64,000 nt of DNA, taken from assembly GCF_014639075.1 (NCBI RefSeq), contig NZ_BMFS01000001.1:124001-188000 (forward strand), written 5' to 3'. Within the stretch, counting starts at the first letter, position 1, and each line of letters opens with the position of its first letter. A program made the position numbers and the translations under genes. This document shows, one piece after another, positions 25,812 to 34,513 of this stretch. This DNA comes from Glycocaulis albus. Lineage in GTDB: Bacteria > Pseudomonadota > Alphaproteobacteria > Caulobacterales > Maricaulaceae. Under the pieces are notes generated by a model that worked only from the letters and a program-made list of their open reading frames with translations, was not told the DNA's origin and searched no databases.

Positions 25812-27244
25812 TCGGCAGGCTCCAGCTCACGTGTCTGCGCAGATTCCGCGCGCGCCATCAGATCGGCATGAATGGTGGCGGCAGCGTCCTGCCCGTCCTT
25901 TATGGCCCACACCACCAGCGAGGCTCCACGCACGATGTCTCCGCCCGCATAGACGCCGGGAATGCTGGTGCGGCAGCGCTCGGTGACGCGCACGGTGCCG
26001 CGCGGGGTCAGTACAGGCCCGCCGCCGCCACAGGCGGCATCGACATCTTCTGCCTCATAGCCGAGCGCCGCGATGACCAGGTCACCGTCCAGATCGGTTT
26101 CTGCGCCTTCCAGCACAATGGGCTGGCGGCGGCCGTCACGGTCCGGCGCGCCCAGCCCCATACGCTGTACACGCACGCCCGAGAGGGTGGTGGCATCACC
26201 CTTGAGTGCCAGCGGGGCGGAAAGCCATTCAAACACGACGCCTTCTTCCTCTGCGTGGGTCACTTCGCGCAAGGAGCCGGGCATGTTCTCACGGTCTCGC
26301 CGGTAGAGGCAGGTGACTGAGGCTGCGCCCTGACGGATCGCCGTGCGCACGCAGTCCATCGCCGTATCGCCGCCTCCAATGACGACGACCTTGCGCCCTT
26401 TCGCCTGCAGCCGGGCTTCATCGGCAATCGTCTCGCCAAAGCCGCGCCGGTTGGAGGCGGTAAGGTAATCGAGTGCGGGGATCAGGCCGTCACTGCCCGC
26501 ACCCGGACAGGTGAGCGCCCGCGCCTTGTAGGTGCCGATGGCCAGAAACACCGCGTCATGGCGCTCGCGCAGCTCCTCAAGGCTCACATCACGGCCCAGC
26601 TCAGTGTTGAGCTGGAAGGCGACACCGCTTTTCTGCAGACGCTGTGTGCGCCGTTCCACCACCGATTTGTCCAGCTTGAAATTGGGAATGCCGTAAATCA
26701 GCAGACCTCCGGCCCGGTCGTGCCGATCATAGATGGTTACGCTGTGTCCTTGTTCGCGCAGACGCTCCGCCGCGGCAAGGCCCGCCGGGCCAGCGCCGAC
26801 AACACCGACGCTGAAGCCGGTTTCGCGCTTGACCCGGATGGGCTGTATCCAGCCCTCTTTCCACGCTGTCTCGGTGATGTGGGTTTCGACCGCACCAATG
26901 GTGACCGCACCATGGCCGGACTGCTCGATCACGCAAGACCCTTCGCACAGGCGGTCCTGCGGGCAGATACGGCCACAGATTTCCGGCATGGTGGAGGTGG
27001 CGCTGGAGCGCTCCCAGGCCTCTTCCATGCGGCCTTCCGCGGCCAGCATCAGCCAGTCTGGAATATCGTTATGCAGCGGGCAGCCCGACTGGCAGAAGGG
27101 CACGCCGCACTGTGAACAGCGCGCGGCCTGATCGGCACCCGCCTTGGGATTGAAGGGCCCATAAATCTCGTCGAAATCCTTGCGCCGCTCCTTCGCGGGG
27201 CGCTTGGCCGGGTAGCTCTGGTCCAGCTCGGTGAAACGGAGCAT
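25808..27244 (-). CDS. gltD: Glutamate synthase (NADPH) small subunit
   Basis: A 478-residue GOGAT beta subunit that passes electrons from NADPH through FAD and [4Fe-4S] clusters to GltB. The N-terminal cysteine motifs CSQCGVPFCQSGCPLHNDIPDW and ICGRICPQDRLCEGSC form the two clusters. The FAD site is VGAGPAGLAAAERL and the NADPH site VIGGGDTAMDC, followed by the late AGDIVRGASLVVWAI. The length is normal. It is first in the gltDB operon; 27245-27276 supplies the leader with a GGAGAGCGCC-like ribosome-binding region. Confidence 0.97.
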   Translation of the reverse strand: MLRFTELDQSYPAKRPAKERRKDFDEIYGPFNPKAGADQAARCSQCGVPFCQSGCPLHNDIPDWLMLAAEGRMEEAWERSSATSTMPEICGRICPQDRLCEGSCVIEQSGHGAVTIGAVETHITETAWKEGWIQPIRVKRETGFSVGVVGAGPAGLAAAERLREQGHSVTIYDRHDRAGGLLIYGIPNFKLDKSVVERRTQRLQKSGVAFQLNTELGRDVSLEELRERHDAVFLAIGTYKARALTCPGAGSDGLIPALDYLTASNRRGFGETIADEARLQAKGRKVVVIGGGDTAMDCVRTAIRQGAASVTCLYRRDRENMPGSLREVTHAEEEGVVFEWLSAPLALKGDATTLSGVRVQRMGLGAPDRDGRRQPIVLEGAETDLDGDLVIAALGYEAEDVDAACGGGGPVLTPRGTVRVTERCRTSIPGVYAGGDIVRGASLVVWAIKDGQDAAATIHADLMARAESAQTRELEPAE

Positions 27245-27392
27245 GGCGCTCTCCTTCGCGGCGAGAAGTGATTGAAGGCGGATGTCTGGTGCGCGTCAAA
27301 CCGGGTGTACGCTTTGTCCGGACATGTGCTGCATTGCAACATGAAGATGACGGGCGCGCAAGCGGGATCAGGCCCGCCCTGCCAGCCGTAAT

Positions 27393-27407
27393 TGACAATC
27401 ATTCGCA
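27393..27407. promoter_or_regulatory. Fur-like box upstream of bfd
   Basis: TGACAATCATTCGCA matches 12 of 15 positions of the 7-1-7 Fur consensus TGATAATCATTATCA. A weaker second copy (TGAGAATGCGTCGCG) starts at 27425. Both lie 70 and 50 bases before the bacterioferritin-associated ferredoxin start, a gene classically derepressed under iron limitation. Matching was done by eye. Confidence 0.6.
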
Positions 27408-27476
27408 GACATGAGACATGCAAATGAGAATGCGTCGCGATAAGGCGCTTTCCCGGCATCAAAGGTTCGCCCGCCC

Positions 27477-27677
27477 ATGTATGTATGCATCTGCAACGCC
27501 CTGAAATGCTCGCAGTTCCGCGAGGCCGCGCAAGGCGGCGCGCAGGACGTGACGAGCGCGTTCAAGGCGTGCGGGGCCAAGCCGCGCTGCGGGCGCTGCT
27601 TTGAAGAGGCGGCCAGCCTGATCGAGCAATCGCTGGCGCCCATGGAGCCCATGCCGCACGCCATCGCCGCCGAATAG
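27477..27677 (+). CDS. bfd: Bacterioferritin-associated ferredoxin
   Basis: A 66-residue [2Fe-2S] protein of the Bfd/BFD-like fold. Ligands are C4 and C6 (VCICNAL) and C38 and C41 (RCGRC), the CxC-x31-CxxC arrangement of Bfd. In characterised bacteria it docks on bacterioferritin, delivers electrons to the haem and so releases stored Fe2+. The partner bfr gene follows 121 bases downstream in the same direction, and a Fur-like box precedes this gene, consistent with iron-dependent mobilisation. Confidence 0.92.
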   Translation: MYVCICNALKCSQFREAAQGGAQDVTSAFKACGAKPRCGRCFEEAASLIEQSLAPMEPMPHAIAAE

Positions 27678-27798
27678 GGCTGGCTGCAAACGCCTCTTAG
27701 AAACAAAAGCAAACAAAATCAGGGGCTTGGGCTTTCGTCTTGGCGCTCCATCCTGTAGTCTGTGCGCAAATCAGGCAAACCGGCAGGAGGCGAGGGCC

Positions 27799-28281
27799 AT
27801 GAAAGGCGATAGCGGCGTTATCGAGCATCTCAACAAGGCGCTCAAACTGGAGCTGACCACGGTCAACCAGTATTTCCTGCATGCCCGCATGTTCAAGAAC
27901 TGGGGCTTCAACAAGATCGCCAAGATCGAGTACGAGGAATCCATCGACGAGATGAAGCATGCCGACATGCTCATTGACCGCATCCTCTTCCTCGAAGGCC
28001 TGCCTAATGTGCAGGATCTGGGCAAGGTGATGATCGGCGAGACGCTCAAAGAATGCCTGGAGCTTGATCTGAAGGCCGAACACAAGGCCCACCCGATCTA
28101 CAAGGACGCCATCGCCCATTGCGAGGAAGTGCGCGATTACGGCTCACGCGACCTTCTGGAAGTGATCCTGAAATCCGAAGAAGAGCATATCGATTTTCTC
28201 GAAACCCAGCTCGAAATCATCGGCCGCATCGGCGAGGAGCGCTATATGCAGTCCATGCTGGGCGAGCAGGAGGCGGGGTAA
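27799..28281 (+). CDS. bfr: Bacterioferritin
   Basis: A 160-residue 24-mer-forming iron-storage protein. Ferroxidase ligands are E18 (LKLELTTVNQYF), E51 and H54 (DEMKHADM), and the later Glu in ELDLKAEH and EEEHIDFLE; the haem-axial methionine is M52. GCAGGAGGCGAGG precedes the ATG at 27799, which fixes the start. The complete ferroxidase set indicates an active iron-oxidising subunit. It pairs functionally with bfd just upstream. Confidence 0.96.
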   Translation: MKGDSGVIEHLNKALKLELTTVNQYFLHARMFKNWGFNKIAKIEYEESIDEMKHADMLIDRILFLEGLPNVQDLGKVMIGETLKECLELDLKAEHKAHPIYKDAIAHCEEVRDYGSRDLLEVILKSEEEHIDFLETQLEIIGRIGEERYMQSMLGEQEAG

Positions 28282-28401
28282 GGCGGGCTGCCTGGCGGCG
28301 TCTTGGTCTAGCAGACGGAGGTCCCGGATAGCCGCTATGCAGCTTCCTGGATTTCAACGAACATATGCTTTTGAACTCCCGGAAAGCGCAGAGCGCTAAT
28401 C

Positions 28402-28436
28402 GGGGACCTGTTGCAAGGTGAAGCGGCAGGTTCCCC
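28402..28436 (+). terminator. Stem-loop after bfr (weak terminator candidate)
   Basis: GGGGACCTG (28402-28410) pairs with CAGGTTCCCC (28427-28436), with one bulged base. There is no T tract behind it, so it may be a processing or stability hairpin. The rest of 28282-28510 shows no supported gene. Confidence 0.35.
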
Positions 28437-28510
28437 TGCTACGCTCTCTCCGCACTTTTCTCTCCCTTCCCGCCTTGCCAGCGCGGCCCTGAACCGTTAA
28501 GTCCAGACCT

Positions 28511-28525
28511 CGTTACAGAATAACA
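28511..28525. promoter_or_regulatory. Zur-like box upstream of the ZIP transporter gene
   Basis: GTTACAGAATAAC at 28512-28524 matches 10 of 12 defined positions of the Zur core GTTATA-N-TATAAC. It lies about 50 bases before the start of the zinc-transporter gene, a normal repressor position. The match was made by eye. Confidence 0.55.
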
Positions 28526-28573
28526 TTACGGCAGCGCGCCCACCGGCGCTGATCCTGCCGGTCTGGAGTTCTC

Positions 28574-29458
28574 TTGGATTCGGTGGCGCTCACGCTCGTT
28601 TTTGCCCTGCTGGCCGCCGGTGTGGTGCTGCTCACGCTCGCCGGCATGCGTTTTGCCGCGCGCTATACGCGTGCCCATTCGCCCCTGCTTGCCGCGTTCT
28701 CCGCCGGCCTCTTGCTGACCATCGCTATCCTGCATCTGATCCCGGAGTCGCTCGCCGGGTCGGATATCGCGCTGTGGATGGTCGCGGCGGGTCTGGGGCT
28801 CGGCATCGTGTTGCGCAGCCTGTCGGCACGAATCGCGCCTGACCGGGTAAAGGCCGCCGCGATGGCGCCCGTATTTGCGATTGCCCTGCACGCCAGCTTT
28901 GACGGGCTGACCTACACGATTGCCTTCGCTTCGGACTCCTTTTCCGGCCTCGCTGCGGGGGCGGGCCTGCTCCTGCACAAGCCCGCCGATGCTGCCGTGT
29001 GCTTCATCCTGTTGCAGCGCGCAGGTGTCAGCGATGGCCGCGCCGCATTCTGGTCCTTTGTGGCTGCGGGCGCTTCCACCCTGGTGTTTGCAGGCATTAC
29101 CGCACCGTTTGCCGGCGCGTTGTCGCCTGCGCTGGTAGCGGGTCTGCTGGGGCTGGCCGCTGGCGTGCTGATCCATGTCTCGGCTGCGCATCTTCTGGTC
29201 CATGCGCGCACGGGCGGGCTTCGCCGCGCCGCGCCGATGGTGGTGCTGGGGATTGTCGCGGCAACTGGCCTGACGGCGGCGCACAGGGCCGGACACGACC
29301 ATCACCACCACGCCCATGACCATGATCATGCGCATGACGATGCGCTGGTAATTTCTGCCGCGCCGCATTTCGGCCCTGTCGGCGGTCCAGCCTCATCCCG
29401 GAACGCTTCAGGCCCTGCCAGCGTTCACCGTGTGAGCCAATCAGGAGAGCAGCCATGA
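28574..29458 (+). CDS. ZIP-family metal permease
   Basis: A 294-residue polytopic protein with the ZIP transport-site residues: HLIPES (54-59), HASFDG (106-111, equivalent to the ZIP HNxxDG in span 4) and HKPAD (135-139, span 5). The C-terminus carries a His/Asp-rich tail (HDHHHHAHDHDHAHDD), a likely cytoplasmic or periplasmic zinc trap. ZIP proteins import Zn2+ or related divalent metals. The start is a TTG at 28574 behind GGAG; a GTG three codons later is possible. It overlaps the next gene by 4 bases (ATGA) and has a Zur-like box upstream. Confidence 0.85.
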   Translation: MDSVALTLVFALLAAGVVLLTLAGMRFAARYTRAHSPLLAAFSAGLLLTIAILHLIPESLAGSDIALWMVAAGLGLGIVLRSLSARIAPDRVKAAAMAPVFAIALHASFDGLTYTIAFASDSFSGLAAGAGLLLHKPADAAVCFILLQRAGVSDGRAAFWSFVAAGASTLVFAGITAPFAGALSPALVAGLLGLAAGVLIHVSAAHLLVHARTGGLRRAAPMVVLGIVAATGLTAAHRAGHDHHHHAHDHDHAHDDALVISAAPHFGPVGGPASSRNASGPASVHRVSQSGEQP

Positions 29459-30213
29459 AACGCTTCATCCTTGCCTCGCTTCTGGCCGGAACGGCCCTTG
29501 CCCCCGCCTTCGCGCAGGAACACGAGCACCGCCACGCCGGAACCCATGTGCACGGGCTTGCCGAGCTGGCTGTTGCGATGAACCCGGACGGCACGCTGGT
29601 CGCGGAACTGGAAAGCCCGCTCTACAATCTCGCCGGATTTGAACGCGCACCGCGTGATGAGAGTGAGTATGCGCTGGTGGCGGCGGCTATAGCCGCGCTG
29701 GAGAGCGATGCCCGCCCTGCCTTCAACGCAGAGGCCGGCTGCGCACCGGGTGAAACGCAGCTCGAAGGCTTCCCGCCCGCGGGAGCCGAGGCCCCCGGTC
29801 ACAACCATGATCACGAGCATATGGAGCATGATGGCGGGGAGGCGCATGACCACGCCCACGATCATGATCACGATCATCACGCGGATGATCATGACGAAGT
29901 GTCCGATGCAGCCGCGCACATGCACGATCATTACGGCGATCACAGCGAAGCCGAAACGCCGCCCCGGGACCACGCCCATGACCATGAACATGCGCAGGGT
30001 CACAGCGAGGATGATGGCGAGCCGCGCTATTCTGACGGCTTTGTGACCTGGACATTTGCCTGCACATCGCCAGATCGGCTGACCCGTATTGATGCGAGCG
30101 GCCTGTTCGACGGCTTTGAGCGTCTGGAGCGCATAAACATTCAGTTTTTCGATGGCGTTCGCAGTGCGTCGGACACGCTCACGCCAAGTTCCGCGGCGCT
30201 ATCCATCCGCTAA
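29455..30213 (+). CDS. ZrgA/DUF2796-family His-rich periplasmic zinc-binding protein
   Basis: A 252-residue secreted protein. A signal peptide ends about residue 20 (TALAPAFA), then EHEHRHAGTHVHGLAELAVAM opens the DUF2796 domain. A central His/Asp-rich block (about residues 115-190) with many HDH, HEH and HAHDHDHDHH repeats offers multiple Zn2+ sites. The C-terminal domain TWTFACTSPDRLTRIDASGLFDGFERLERINIQF is the conserved part of ZrgA. Family members are Zur-regulated periplasmic zinc collectors. It overlaps the ZIP gene start-to-stop, so zinc capture and import appear coupled. Confidence 0.88.
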   Translation: MKRFILASLLAGTALAPAFAQEHEHRHAGTHVHGLAELAVAMNPDGTLVAELESPLYNLAGFERAPRDESEYALVAAAIAALESDARPAFNAEAGCAPGETQLEGFPPAGAEAPGHNHDHEHMEHDGGEAHDHAHDHDHDHHADDHDEVSDAAAHMHDHYGDHSEAETPPRDHAHDHEHAQGHSEDDGEPRYSDGFVTWTFACTSPDRLTRIDASGLFDGFERLERINIQFFDGVRSASDTLTPSSAALSIR

Positions 30214-30215
30214 AG

Positions 30216-30232
30216 ACGTTATATTGTAACGT
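30216..30232. promoter_or_regulatory. Zur-like box upstream of the DUF3299 gene
   Basis: ACGTTATATTGTAACGT has perfect 6-base outer arms (ACGTTA/TAACGT). Its core GTTATATTGTAAC matches 11 of 12 defined positions of GTTATA-N-TATAAC. It sits 2 bases after the ZrgA-like stop and 47 bases before the DUF3299 start. Confidence 0.65.
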
Positions 30233-30278
30233 GTAAGCCGTGCTTGCCGCGAGCCGGGTGTGTGCACACATTCGGGCC

Positions 30279-30803
30279 ATGGTGTTACGCACGCTTCTGA
30301 TCAGCCTGTTTCTGACCGCCAGCCTTTTGGCGGGCGCCGCCCGTGCCGGTGACGGCGACAATGTCCGCTCCATCGTGTGGGCCGACCTGTTGCCCGAGGG
30401 CGAAAGCGAGCGCCTGTCGCGCCTGCAACAGATGCAGGCGGTCGAGCTGGGCTTTGATCATTTTGGAACCGAGCAGTTCCCGCAGATCATGAGCTTTGCT
30501 GCTGTGGAGGAGCTGGATGGACAGCGTGTGCGTCTGGGCGGATATATCCTGCCGTTTGACTATTTCTCCGGCGGCCGGGTGACCCGGTTCCTGCTGGTGC
30601 CTTATGTGGGTGCGTGCATTCATGTGCCGCCGCCCCCGCCCAACCAGCTTGTCTATGTGGAAACCTCCGAGCCGGTGGCCGTCGAGGGGCTGTGGGATCC
30701 GGTCTACGCCGAAGGCGTGCTGCGCATACAGCGCCAGGATACCGACCTTGCCAGCGTGGCCTATACGCTGGAGCTGGATTCAATCACGCCTTACCGGCCG
30801 TGA
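30279..30803 (+). CDS. DUF3299-family exported protein of zinc-uptake loci
   Basis: A 174-residue protein with a signal peptide (VLRTLLISLFLTASLLAGAARA). The DUF3299 core follows: IVWADLLPEG near the start, then QRVRLGGYILPFDYF and FLLVPYVGACIHVPPPPPNQLVYV, with the family-invariant Cys-Ile-His motif. DUF3299 genes typically accompany the DUF2796 protein and a MacB-like ABC pair in Zur-controlled operons (PA4063-PA4066 type). Here the ABC genes are missing and a ZIP gene takes their place. The ATG at 30279 is chosen because it begins the signal peptide; a GTG at 30240 is possible. Confidence 0.85.
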   Translation: MVLRTLLISLFLTASLLAGAARAGDGDNVRSIVWADLLPEGESERLSRLQQMQAVELGFDHFGTEQFPQIMSFAAVEELDGQRVRLGGYILPFDYFSGGRVTRFLLVPYVGACIHVPPPPPNQLVYVETSEPVAVEGLWDPVYAEGVLRIQRQDTDLASVAYTLELDSITPYRP

Positions 30804-31093
30804 TGGTGCCGCCGCGCAATTGCCCCATTAACGGACATTAACCGCCATTCTTGGCCGCTAGCCATGACAGGCCGGAGATGCCGACTCCGGCTTGGCGCGC
30901 GTCCGTGAGCATCAATCTTGCGAAGCGTGTGCCGGGATCCGCCCGGATGTCCCAGCGCGGCACACAAATCGCACTGAGGGGGGCGATGGAGCGCCAGCGC
31001 GGCGCCGTGGCGGGTCCCACCTCGCGCCAATAGAGCGCTTTGAATTCCCCGAGTTCCGAAATATGCTCGCCCCGACTCATCGAGGGGAAACTC
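30804..31093. other. Intergenic region before the PagL-like gene
   Basis: No secure gene in 290 bases. The minus strand is open from about 31093 to 30838, and its translation (ending ISGLSWLAAKNGG) looks somewhat protein-like, but it lacks a recognisable family and a good start. Paired TTAA motifs near 30828-30841 (TTAA-N6-TTAAC) resemble a CtrA site with one base too little spacing. Confidence 0.35.
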
Positions 31094-31657
31094 ATGCGCA
31101 AAACCATCATGTCCGGCCTTGCCGCGGCCGCGCTGGCAACGGGCGCTGCCCAGGCACAGATCAGCGAATTCCGTCTGGGCGTTGTCGCCCATGATCTGGC
31201 CCGCAATATCGAGGACGGGGTGCAGATAAGCGGGCAGATCGTATTCGACAGCCCGGATTTCCTGGCGCCGGTCTGGTCACCGCGCCCCTATCTTTACGGC
31301 TCGTTCAACTCGGCGGGTAATACCAATCTGGGGTCCGCGGGCTTCTTGTGGACCGGCAATTTCTCCGAGCGCTGGTCGGTCGATGGCGGTTTCGGCGTCG
31401 CCTACCATGATGGCGTGCGCGACGTGTCCCAATTGCCGCCGAGCGATCCGGACCGTATCCGTCTGGCCAATTCACGCGCTCTTCTGGGCTCGCGCTTCCT
31501 TTTCCACACCCAGCTGGGACTCGACTATGCCGTGACGCCCAGCGTGGCTGTGGGTGTGTATTACGAGCACTTCTCGAACGGGCAGATTCTCGGTCAGGGC
31601 CGCAATCAGGGCCTGGACGAAATCGGCGCACGCATCAGCTGGCGGTTCGGCCGCTAG
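31094..31657 (+). CDS. PagL-like acyloxyacyl hydrolase (lipid A 3-O-deacylase family)
   Basis: A 187-residue outer-membrane beta-barrel. The signal peptide ends AAQA (about residue 21), followed by alternating amphipathic strands (YLYGSFNSAG, GFLWTGNF, WSVDGGFGVAYHDG, FHTQLGLDYAV). The PagL catalytic motif is visible as EHFSNGQI with His159 and Ser161, and a candidate Glu176 in GLDEIG. The protein ends in an aromatic-flanked strand (ISWRFGR). PagL trims the 3-O acyl chain of lipid A in the outer membrane. GAGGGGAAACTC precedes the ATG. Confidence 0.88.
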   Translation: MRKTIMSGLAAAALATGAAQAQISEFRLGVVAHDLARNIEDGVQISGQIVFDSPDFLAPVWSPRPYLYGSFNSAGNTNLGSAGFLWTGNFSERWSVDGGFGVAYHDGVRDVSQLPPSDPDRIRLANSRALLGSRFLFHTQLGLDYAVTPSVAVGVYYEHFSNGQILGQGRNQGLDEIGARISWRFGR

Positions 31658-31664
31658 CGGCTCT

Positions 31665-32234
31665 TCATTCGAACCATTCAGACCCGAGCGCCGGTCCCTG
31701 GGCATCAGGGGCCGGCGTTTCGCCGTTTGGATCGCTGCCGCGCGGCACATAGGTCCAGGCGCCAAGGATGTCCCAGCGCCCGGCACCAGGCGCGCGCACC
31801 TGCATGACATAGGCAAAGGCGCCGTCATCCAACGGGGCCCACCGCGCGCGCAAATCCTCGCGCACCGACCCTTCCTCGCCGCTGTCGCTCCAGCCGGTCA
31901 TGACCAGCGCGCCATTGGCATCGATCTCCCCCGACAGGTCGTAATAGAAGAAATCGGGGTTATAGGTCTCGCGCCACTGGCCGGTATCGGGGTCAACGAA
32001 AAGGGCGCGCTGGAGCGTGTTGCCGTCGCCGCCCTCGACCATTTCCACGACTTCGCAGGCATCGGCATCAAGCACGTAATAGCTCTGCCCGCCATAGATG
32101 CCGGTCTGTTCGTAGCGGTTCCAGTCACCGGACAGGAAGACCAGCTCTTCCAGCGTGGCGGTGTCGCATTGCGCTGATGCTGCGCCGCTGAGGCCAGCTA
32201 TACCCGCCAGCACGACAGGAATGGAAATTCTCAT
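31665..32234 (-). CDS. Secreted protein of unknown function, paralogue A
   Basis: A 189-residue exported protein with a signal peptide ending SGAASA (about residue 20), then EELVFLSGDWNRYEQ, LFVDPDTGQWRETYNPDFFYYDLSGEI and a C-terminal WTYVPRGSDPNG motif. It resembles DUF1579-like beta-barrel proteins that begin with a FL-G-W motif. The neighbouring gene at 32336-32932 encodes a recognisable paralogue with the same landmarks in the same order. The start at 32234 follows GGAGGG. Function unknown. Confidence 0.75.
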   Translation of the reverse strand: MRISIPVVLAGIAGLSGAASAQCDTATLEELVFLSGDWNRYEQTGIYGGQSYYVLDADACEVVEMVEGGDGNTLQRALFVDPDTGQWRETYNPDFFYYDLSGEIDANGALVMTGWSDSGEEGSVREDLRARWAPLDDGAFAYVMQVRAPGAGRWDILGAWTYVPRGSDPNGETPAPDAQGPALGSEWFE

Positions 32235-32335
32235 GACTGCGCCCTCCATGACAAAGCCCTGCTGGCAGGAATGAAGCCACAAAGCGGTGCAATCTGCCAG
32301 GGAAAACCGTGCCGGAGAGGGCGCATTCCGGGTGA

Positions 32336-32932
32336 TCAGAAAAGGCCGCCGGGGCTGGCCGGGCCGGTTGTGCCTGCCGCCGGTGCGGCGCCGTTCGGAT
32401 CAATGCCGCTGGGCACATAGGTCAGGAGCGCCCAGTCAGTCCAGGTGCCGGTTTCAGCATCATGTTGCTGGAAATGCTGGATCACGTGACCGTTCTCCAG
32501 TTTTTGCCAGCGCCCCCGGAAACCGGCGCTGCGATGACCTGCGCCGGGACGGAAATAGGTGATCTCGCCTTCAAGATGCATGGAGTCATCGCCATAGGGT
32601 GCGCCTGAATAGTCGATATGGACATTCGCGCTCACCCAGATCTGACGCCATTGGCCGGTATGGAGATCGACAAAGTTCAGGCTGTGCCCGTCCATTCCCG
32701 CGCGCACGGGCTGCCAGTGCTCGTGCAGGACACGCCCGCCGCCGCCCGCCGATATCCGGTTATGGCCCGCGAACGCGCCATCGGCCCCGTACACATTCCA
32801 GGCCCCTTCCCAGAAATCAAAGGCCGAGTGGACTGCGCTTCGAGAGCATCCGGACTGCTGGCTGTGCGCCGCCCCGGTCATAATGATGGAAAGCCCGGCA
32901 CATCCGGCCAGAATGAGAGTCCTCGTCAGCAT
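32336..32932 (-). CDS. Secreted protein of unknown function, paralogue B
   Basis: A 198-residue exported protein: lipoprotein-like or Sec signal ([19 protein letters not shown]), then [34 protein letters not shown] and the late [16 protein letters not shown]. It shares with the downstream gene the F(L/W)-G-W start, FVD-(x)-TGQWR centre and TYVP-G-DPNG end, so the two arose by tandem duplication. A Cys at residue 11 in a LAGC context could be lipidated. It begins divergently from purA. Function unknown. Confidence 0.75.
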   Translation of the reverse strand: MLTRTLILAGCAGLSIIMTGAAHSQQSGCSRSAVHSAFDFWEGAWNVYGADGAFAGHNRISAGGGGRVLHEHWQPVRAGMDGHSLNFVDLHTGQWRQIWVSANVHIDYSGAPYGDDSMHLEGEITYFRPGAGHRSAGFRGRWQKLENGHVIQHFQQHDAETGTWTDWALLTYVPSGIDPNGAAPAAGTTGPASPGGLF

Positions 32933-33077
32933 AGCCGGCGCTCCTTGCCTTCATGTGAGTCCAGCCTGGCCGATCTCTCCGGGCCGGGACAATCCACATT
33001 CACGTGAGCACGCGCACTTGCGGGCCGCGCCCGCGCCCTTTAAGCCGTCATTCCGCATATCAAGCGGAGTTTCTCTC

Positions 33078-34367
<1,290 letters not shown>

Positions 34368-34394
34368 GTTGGCCGTTCGTGGGATGCAGTTTGT

Positions 34395-34498
34395 CCTCCC
34401 CCGTTTACGGGGGAGGTGTCAGCGCAGCTGACGGAGGGGCGACCTTTCGTGCAATCCCCCCCGGCTCTTCGAGCCACTCCCCCCGTGAACGGGGGGAG
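34395..34498. repeat. Composite four-hairpin intergenic repeat after purA
   Basis: Four stem-loops in about 100 bases: CCTCCCCCGT/ACGGGGGAGG (34395-34416), GTCAGC/GCTGAC (34418-34432), GGCTC/GAGCC (34463-34475) and CTCCCCCCGT/ACGGGGGGAG (34477-34498). The outer two hairpins are near-identical, giving the element a mirrored layout like dispersed palindromic elements of alphaproteobacteria. It separates convergent purA and the oxidase gene and may act as a transcription block or mRNA stabiliser. Confidence 0.75.
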
Positions 34499-34513
34499 AA
34501 AACGCGATAGTTG

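Noticed and set aside
30826-30843. Possible CtrA site (TTAA-N6-TTAAC)
   Set aside because: Spacing is six instead of seven and it lies about 250 bases from the nearest start, so it is most likely chance.
30838-31093. Minus-strand open frame before the PagL-like gene
   Set aside because: The translation looks partly protein-like but has no good start, no family match and only moderate third-position GC; kept as intergenic.
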